From: Nannobrachium achirus
Lineage: Eukaryota > Chordata > Actinopteri > Myctophiformes > Myctophidae
Reading direction: 5' to 3'
NCBI GenBank assembly: GCA_963921795.1
Contig: OY997639.1
Span: 51,898,818-51,962,817 of the forward strand
Length of the DNA stretch: 64,000 nt
Both the position numbers and the translations under genes were made by a program. Positions 34,926-64,000 of this stretch are shown one piece after another. Under the pieces are notes generated by a model, which saw only the letters and a list, made by a program, of their open reading frames with translations, did no database searches and was not told the origin of the DNA. Each line of letters begins with the position of its first letter. Within the stretch, counting starts at the first letter, position 1.

Positions 34926-35686
34926 GACTACTAGAGCATCACTATTAGCAAAACATAACGTCATCTTATTTCTGTTTCTGTTCTGTTTTATACAACGCAC
35001 TGATCAATGTAGAGAACGACTAATGTTGGATTTTGTCTGTCCCTGTAGCCCTGTTTGAGGTGTGCGTTCTGAAACGTGAGACATATATTTCCTATTACCT
35101 ACTATTAGTAAAGAAAGGTACAGGCCTTGTCAATGCTGATCTCATAGACGGGCCACTCTGATCAGTGTCTGAATGACTAACTGATAAGCTACTCAACGTG
35201 TACTCGGTACTCACCGATGCTCTGCAACGATATTGGCAAACAAAAGATGTCAGGGATTAGCAAACATGCATTGGTTATTATGTAACTCAAACTCTTGACA
35301 AACTAGAGAATTTATTGCAACATATAGATGCCTTTATTGACTATTTGTGATCTAGAGCCTTCTGTGTAATAGAACATTATATAATCAGAAGAAAATAGCA
35401 ACACACACACAGAAGGGGTGCAGCGGTTTACGGTATAAAACCGAACCGTACGGTTCAACCTGCACTAGTGCTGGCCGATTAATGGAAAATGGATCGCGAT
35501 CTCGATTCAGACTCCTACGCGATCTCAATTCTAATAAGATCGCATAACGGCGATTCTGTGACACTCTGGCAGGTAAATAAAAACATTTGTGCAACAGTCC
35601 ACACACTGTGCGTTTGAGCAACAGTCACTGTCTCCCCTTCTCTCTCTCCCTCCCTCTCTATCACCATGGCGCGCACACGCACACAG

Positions 35687-36694
35687 TAGGGCTGTCCTCG
35701 ACACGGGATTTTTGAAATCGACTCGAGTCAAGGGGTTCATTCCGACGCGTCGACGAATCGTTTTATAGTCTACTTTGTGTAAAAAAATAAAATAAAAAAG
35801 TGTTGCTTTAAACGTCCACATCAACACAACACAATAATACATTAAGATGAATTGAATGCACAGTGTTTTCGGTGATATCGGTGCGCGAGTACAAACATTA
35901 TCTGCATAGCAATGTACAACACACCGTTAAAACAAATAAAACCTCTCCGCTGATCAACTCTGCCCCGTCTCGGCAGCATCCACGGCCCGTGCAGTAGAGA
36001 TGAGACATTCGCGAACGATTCCGCTCTCTTGAACGGCTCTTTTAAATGAACGATGGGATCCAGTCCGCAGTCGCGGGACACCGAGCACTGACAGAGTAAT
36101 GAGTCAGTGTCGAGAATGGATTCATTTCAGAAACGGATCATAAATAGCTGGAGGCACAGCTCCCAGCTAGAGCCCTCAGTGTGGACATGTCATGGACGCA
36201 AACACAGCGAAACAAACTACAAACATCATCATGGATTACTTACAACACTGGAACAATTCAGAAGCACTTTAATTAGAAAATGTAACTAGTAGCCTACACT
36301 TGTGTATGTTAACTTGACTTTAGTAGATTGTTTAATTACTTCGTGGACGTGCGTGTGTGCTGTGGCAGCACTGGCAGGTTATTTAATATGGGATTTTGAC
36401 AACGTGCTTCTCCTCTTAACGGAACACCGTCCCGGCTCCGAATGTTTTAACGAAGCGACGGTTCTGGCCGTTCCGTCTCACTTTCACCCCTACGCTGGTG
36501 CGAGACAATAAATAACTGTTCGCCAATTGCTACATCTCTCAATTGGAAGTAAATGACACCAGTCCAGCAGTGCAACGCAGTAGTAGGCCAACTTGTGATA
36601 TAAAAAAATATATATTTTCGACTCCTCGACTCAAACAATTGGCGTCGATTCCCGGGGCTTAAAACGACGCGTCGATTTTTAGAGGACAGGCCTA
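35687..36694. mobile_element. hAT element B nested in hAT A
   Basis: The termini TAGGGCTGTCCTCGA and (minus strand) TAGGCCTGTCCTCTA are flanked by identical 8 bp GCACACAG at 35679-35686 and 36695-36702. The ends are followed inward by ATCGACTCGAGTC and GACGCGTCGA motifs on both sides. No coding capacity recognised. Confidence 0.8.
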
Positions 36695-36833
36695 GCACAC
36701 AGTCAATGCTCTTTCTCCATCGCTGTCTCCCAATCTCTTTACCACACACACGCAGTCAGAGATCATTCCAGCGTTCTTTCCCAGTAGAAAAAAAAATTGC
36801 AACTAGTATTTAACTCTATATTAAAAATAAAAA

Positions 36834-37603
<770 letters not shown>

Positions 37604-38008
37604 AAAAACACCCGCAGAGCTAGACTTTTGTTACATGTGCCGCGGTTCCTGTGACTGTCCGTCCGACAGAAGTTTACCTTACATTAACGTGTGAAGGAAA
37701 AATTTAGTAGCAAGCAGTTACTAGCTAGCACTGTAGCCATTTGCTGTGGTCAACGCATAGCAGCATGTGTCAAGTTAGACAAACGTCAATTCTTGACTTT
37801 GTCTGTGGATTTCAAAATAAGAGCACTTTTCCCTGTTCTGCAGACTTCAAAAAGTTTTTTTTTTTTTTCTTTTTTTAATAAAACCAAATGGATTCATTTT
37901 ACGCTCTCAAAAAATCGTGTGAGAATCGTGATCTAGATTCTTGTGGAGGAAAATCGAGATTATCATTTTAGCGCGAATCGCACAGCACTAACCTGCACCG
38001 TTAAATAC

Positions 38009-38800
38009 TAGCCTGGCATGGCCAGACTAATATCACTGTGTACATTTTAGTCTGTATTTCGAAGGGGCACATAAAAAAGATCACACCATGTGTGAAGTGA
38101 GCCGTGAGCGGTACCTTTATGAGTTATTTCATTAAGCGCCCTGCGAAGCTTTGCCAATCTGCGGGACTGAAGGAAGAGGACATACATACAGACAAAGCCA
38201 GATGTAGGAGCGGTTAGCACTGTTCAAAAACATGTCTCTCTCTGGTGATAAACCCACCCCATATTGGGCCCTGATTGGTGCCCAACAGCTTTGGGGGCAG
38301 GGAAATCCAATCACAAAGTGTGTGAATAGAGAAAGAGAGGGGGAAAAAAAGAAACTTAACTTGCTAATAAGTAGTTGCTAAGTATAAGGAGAACATTTCC
38401 GGAACTATTTTCACTGTACCAAATCCGTGACCCAAAAACTGATGTTTGAACCGAACTGTGGGCTAACAGAACTGTTGTACCTGTTGTACATCACAGTCAG
38501 ATTTGTTTCTAATTCATTCCAAGATTTAGACTGTGAGTGAGTATTTTTTGCTCTGGGAGATCCAAATTGCATAAGATGGTAGCGCTTAAATGAATGTCCT
38601 TGTGTTGAGTGAAGGCCACTCCTGGAAGGGACAGTTTGTGGTTTTTCTGCATCATATCTACATACCTTACCTTTATAAGGCAATGACATGGTATAAGAGG
38701 GACTTCTTGTACCTGTGTTCTCATCTGCTTGATGCCCACTTGGGACTCCTTTTAATGGAAAGTTGAGACGTCATTACCTCCTTAGTTATTAGACAGACAG

Positions 38801-38874
<74 letters not shown>

Positions 38875-39310
38875 CAGTGAGTTGTGTGTGTGCAGCTGTG
38901 CACACTGGCAAAGCTCTTGACTGGGGAACTGTGTGTTCTCATTTCCTCTTCATCACCTTCTCTCTCCTTTTCCTCCTCACTTTTCTCCCATCTATCTCCT
39001 ATTTGGAGGAGGTCATCATGTTCCAAACCGAAAGACACACAATGAATTGTGTGCAGTAGGATTAATTATCTTTTAACTCTGTAGTCAGACGCTGGAATGT
39101 TGAACTTCAAGTCTACCAAGTCTTAACATAGTTTTGCGTAATACGTATTGTTTAAAATAAATTAAGAATGCTAATGGGATTATTTGTGACCAAGTGGTCT
39201 TTGAAAGTGAATAGTATTTTTTCATATAGTCATATATTTCATCCGGATTCCATCAGTGTTTTGTTTTTTCTCACTCTCTTCCTCTTGTTTTGCTCTCTTT
39301 CTCTCTCCAG
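38009..39310. other. end of rnf19a intron 1
   Basis: Contains the right flank of the element holding hAT A (to about 38450), a (CA)n run (about 38802-38872) and the pyrimidine-rich tract and acceptor of exon 2 (TTTCTCTCTCCAG, ending 39310). No other exon recognised. Confidence 0.5.
38802..38872. repeat. (CA)n microsatellite, about 70 bp
   Basis: Pure CA repeat about 440 bp before rnf19a exon 2. Unlike the other long CA/GT tracts it is not accompanied by the hairpin and subterminal repeats of the Helentron-like family. Confidence 0.95.
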
Positions 39311-39607
39311 GTTCTGTTGCATGCCGGTGGCTCACAGTAAGTGAGCCCTTGCCCCTCTGCCAAGATCCGGCTGTTAGATGTGACCACGAGGCTGATCAGG
39401 AGAAGCCATCATGTCTTAAACCCAGACGGACCCTCTGCCTCCCTTCCCCCCCTCCCCCGCCCCACCCCCCCCTCCCCTGTAGACCACCTTTCCCCCGCCC
39501 CCATCCCGCTCCCTGACCTCTCCACCCATGTGAGGGGCAGGCTTCCCAGCTCTGGCTCCCCCCCAGGGCCTCTTCCCTCCTTGGCCTCCCATCCTTCCCC
39601 TGGAGAC
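39311..39607 (+). other. rnf19a: 5'UTR part of rnf19a exon 2
   Basis: Follows the acceptor CTCTCTCCAG. The coding frame is open upstream from 39341 but contains no ATG before 39608, and a TAA lies at 39338. Very C-rich at about 39445-39490. It is taken as leader; non-AUG initiation in this open stretch cannot be excluded. Confidence 0.7.
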
Positions 39608-63810
<24,203 letters not shown>

Positions 63811-64000
63811 TACCTTAAGTGCTGCAGACCCATGACATCTTTTAAGTTAACATTCTTTTTTCTCTCCACTAACTAACCACCATAGTTTAAAAAGTTTAAA
63901 CTGCATTTTCTTCCTTCTAAAGGGAGATGATGATTTGGGATTTATTTCCTTGGAAAAAACATGACTAATATTTGGAGGATAAAAAACTTTCTATGTCCAC
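63811..64000 (+). other. rnf19a: rnf19a 3'UTR (runs off the window)
   Basis: Begins right after TAA 63808-63810. AT-rich, with no poly(A) signal before the window ends. Confidence 0.75.

Noticed and set aside
38009..38030. TAGCCTGGCATGGCCAGACTAA as a second copy of the MULE end
   Set aside because: Only the first nine bases match the MULE terminal repeat and the rest is a short palindrome; too little to call.
39341..39607. N-terminal extension of rnf19a starting at 39341
   Set aside because: The codon at 39341 is GTG and no ATG occurs in frame before 39608; the sequence is proline-rich and does not resemble the human N-terminal extension.

Overview
This window is nuclear DNA of a ray-finned (teleost) fish. 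The evidence is two vertebrate genes with long GT-AG introns, introns packed with fish-type DNA transposons (hAT, Harbinger-like, pogo/Tigger-like, TTAA-target MITEs, Helitron2/Helentron-like elements), an L2-like LINE tail, a tRNA-derived V-SINE-like element and very long (GT)n, (CA)n and (GA)n tracts. The species cannot be determined from the sequence alone.

Two complete coding sequences can be assembled exon by exon, both on the + strand. (1) pabpc1, cytoplasmic poly(A)-binding protein 1: 14 coding exons from 3416 to 13075 encode 632 aa, and a 15th exon is pure 3'UTR. (2) rnf19a (dorfin-type RBR E3 ubiquitin ligase with two C-terminal-half membrane regions): nine coding exons from 39608 to 63810 encode 893 aa, with a likely non-coding first exon near 17540-17814, a 21.5 kb intron 1 and a 17.2 kb intron 2. 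Both reading frames stay open across every proposed junction (1899 and 2682 coding bases, both multiples of three). The pair recalls mammalian 8q22, where PABPC1 and RNF19A lie on the same strand, but there other genes sit between them and here none is visible.

Layout. 1-480: possible 3' end of an upstream + strand gene. 480-3415: pabpc1 upstream region and 5'UTR, with a CRE and a CTCF-like site. 3416-13590: pabpc1. 13590-17540: intergenic, holding a 0.7 kb palindromic element that has itself been hit by a 578 bp element with a 9 bp target duplication. 17540-39310: rnf19a exon 1 and intron 1, a mosaic of MITEs, a 1.1 kb Helentron-like element and a nested hAT stack. 39311-40332: first coding exon. 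40333-57559: intron 2, with inverted Helentron-like copies, a deleted pogo/Tigger-like element and a 1.1 kb TIR element. 57560-63810: remaining exons; the 3'UTR runs off the end.

The genes look ordinary and intact. The most unusual content is in the mobile DNA: (a) a family of two-microsatellite Helitron2/Helentron-like elements, six copies here, whose terminal hairpin and subterminal inverted repeats change together between copies; (b) a roughly 50-90 bp dispersed foldback element, at least seven copies, able to form pre-miRNA-like hairpins; (c) near-identical inverted copies of two elements flanking the first coding exon of rnf19a, an arrangement that favours back-splicing or local inversion.
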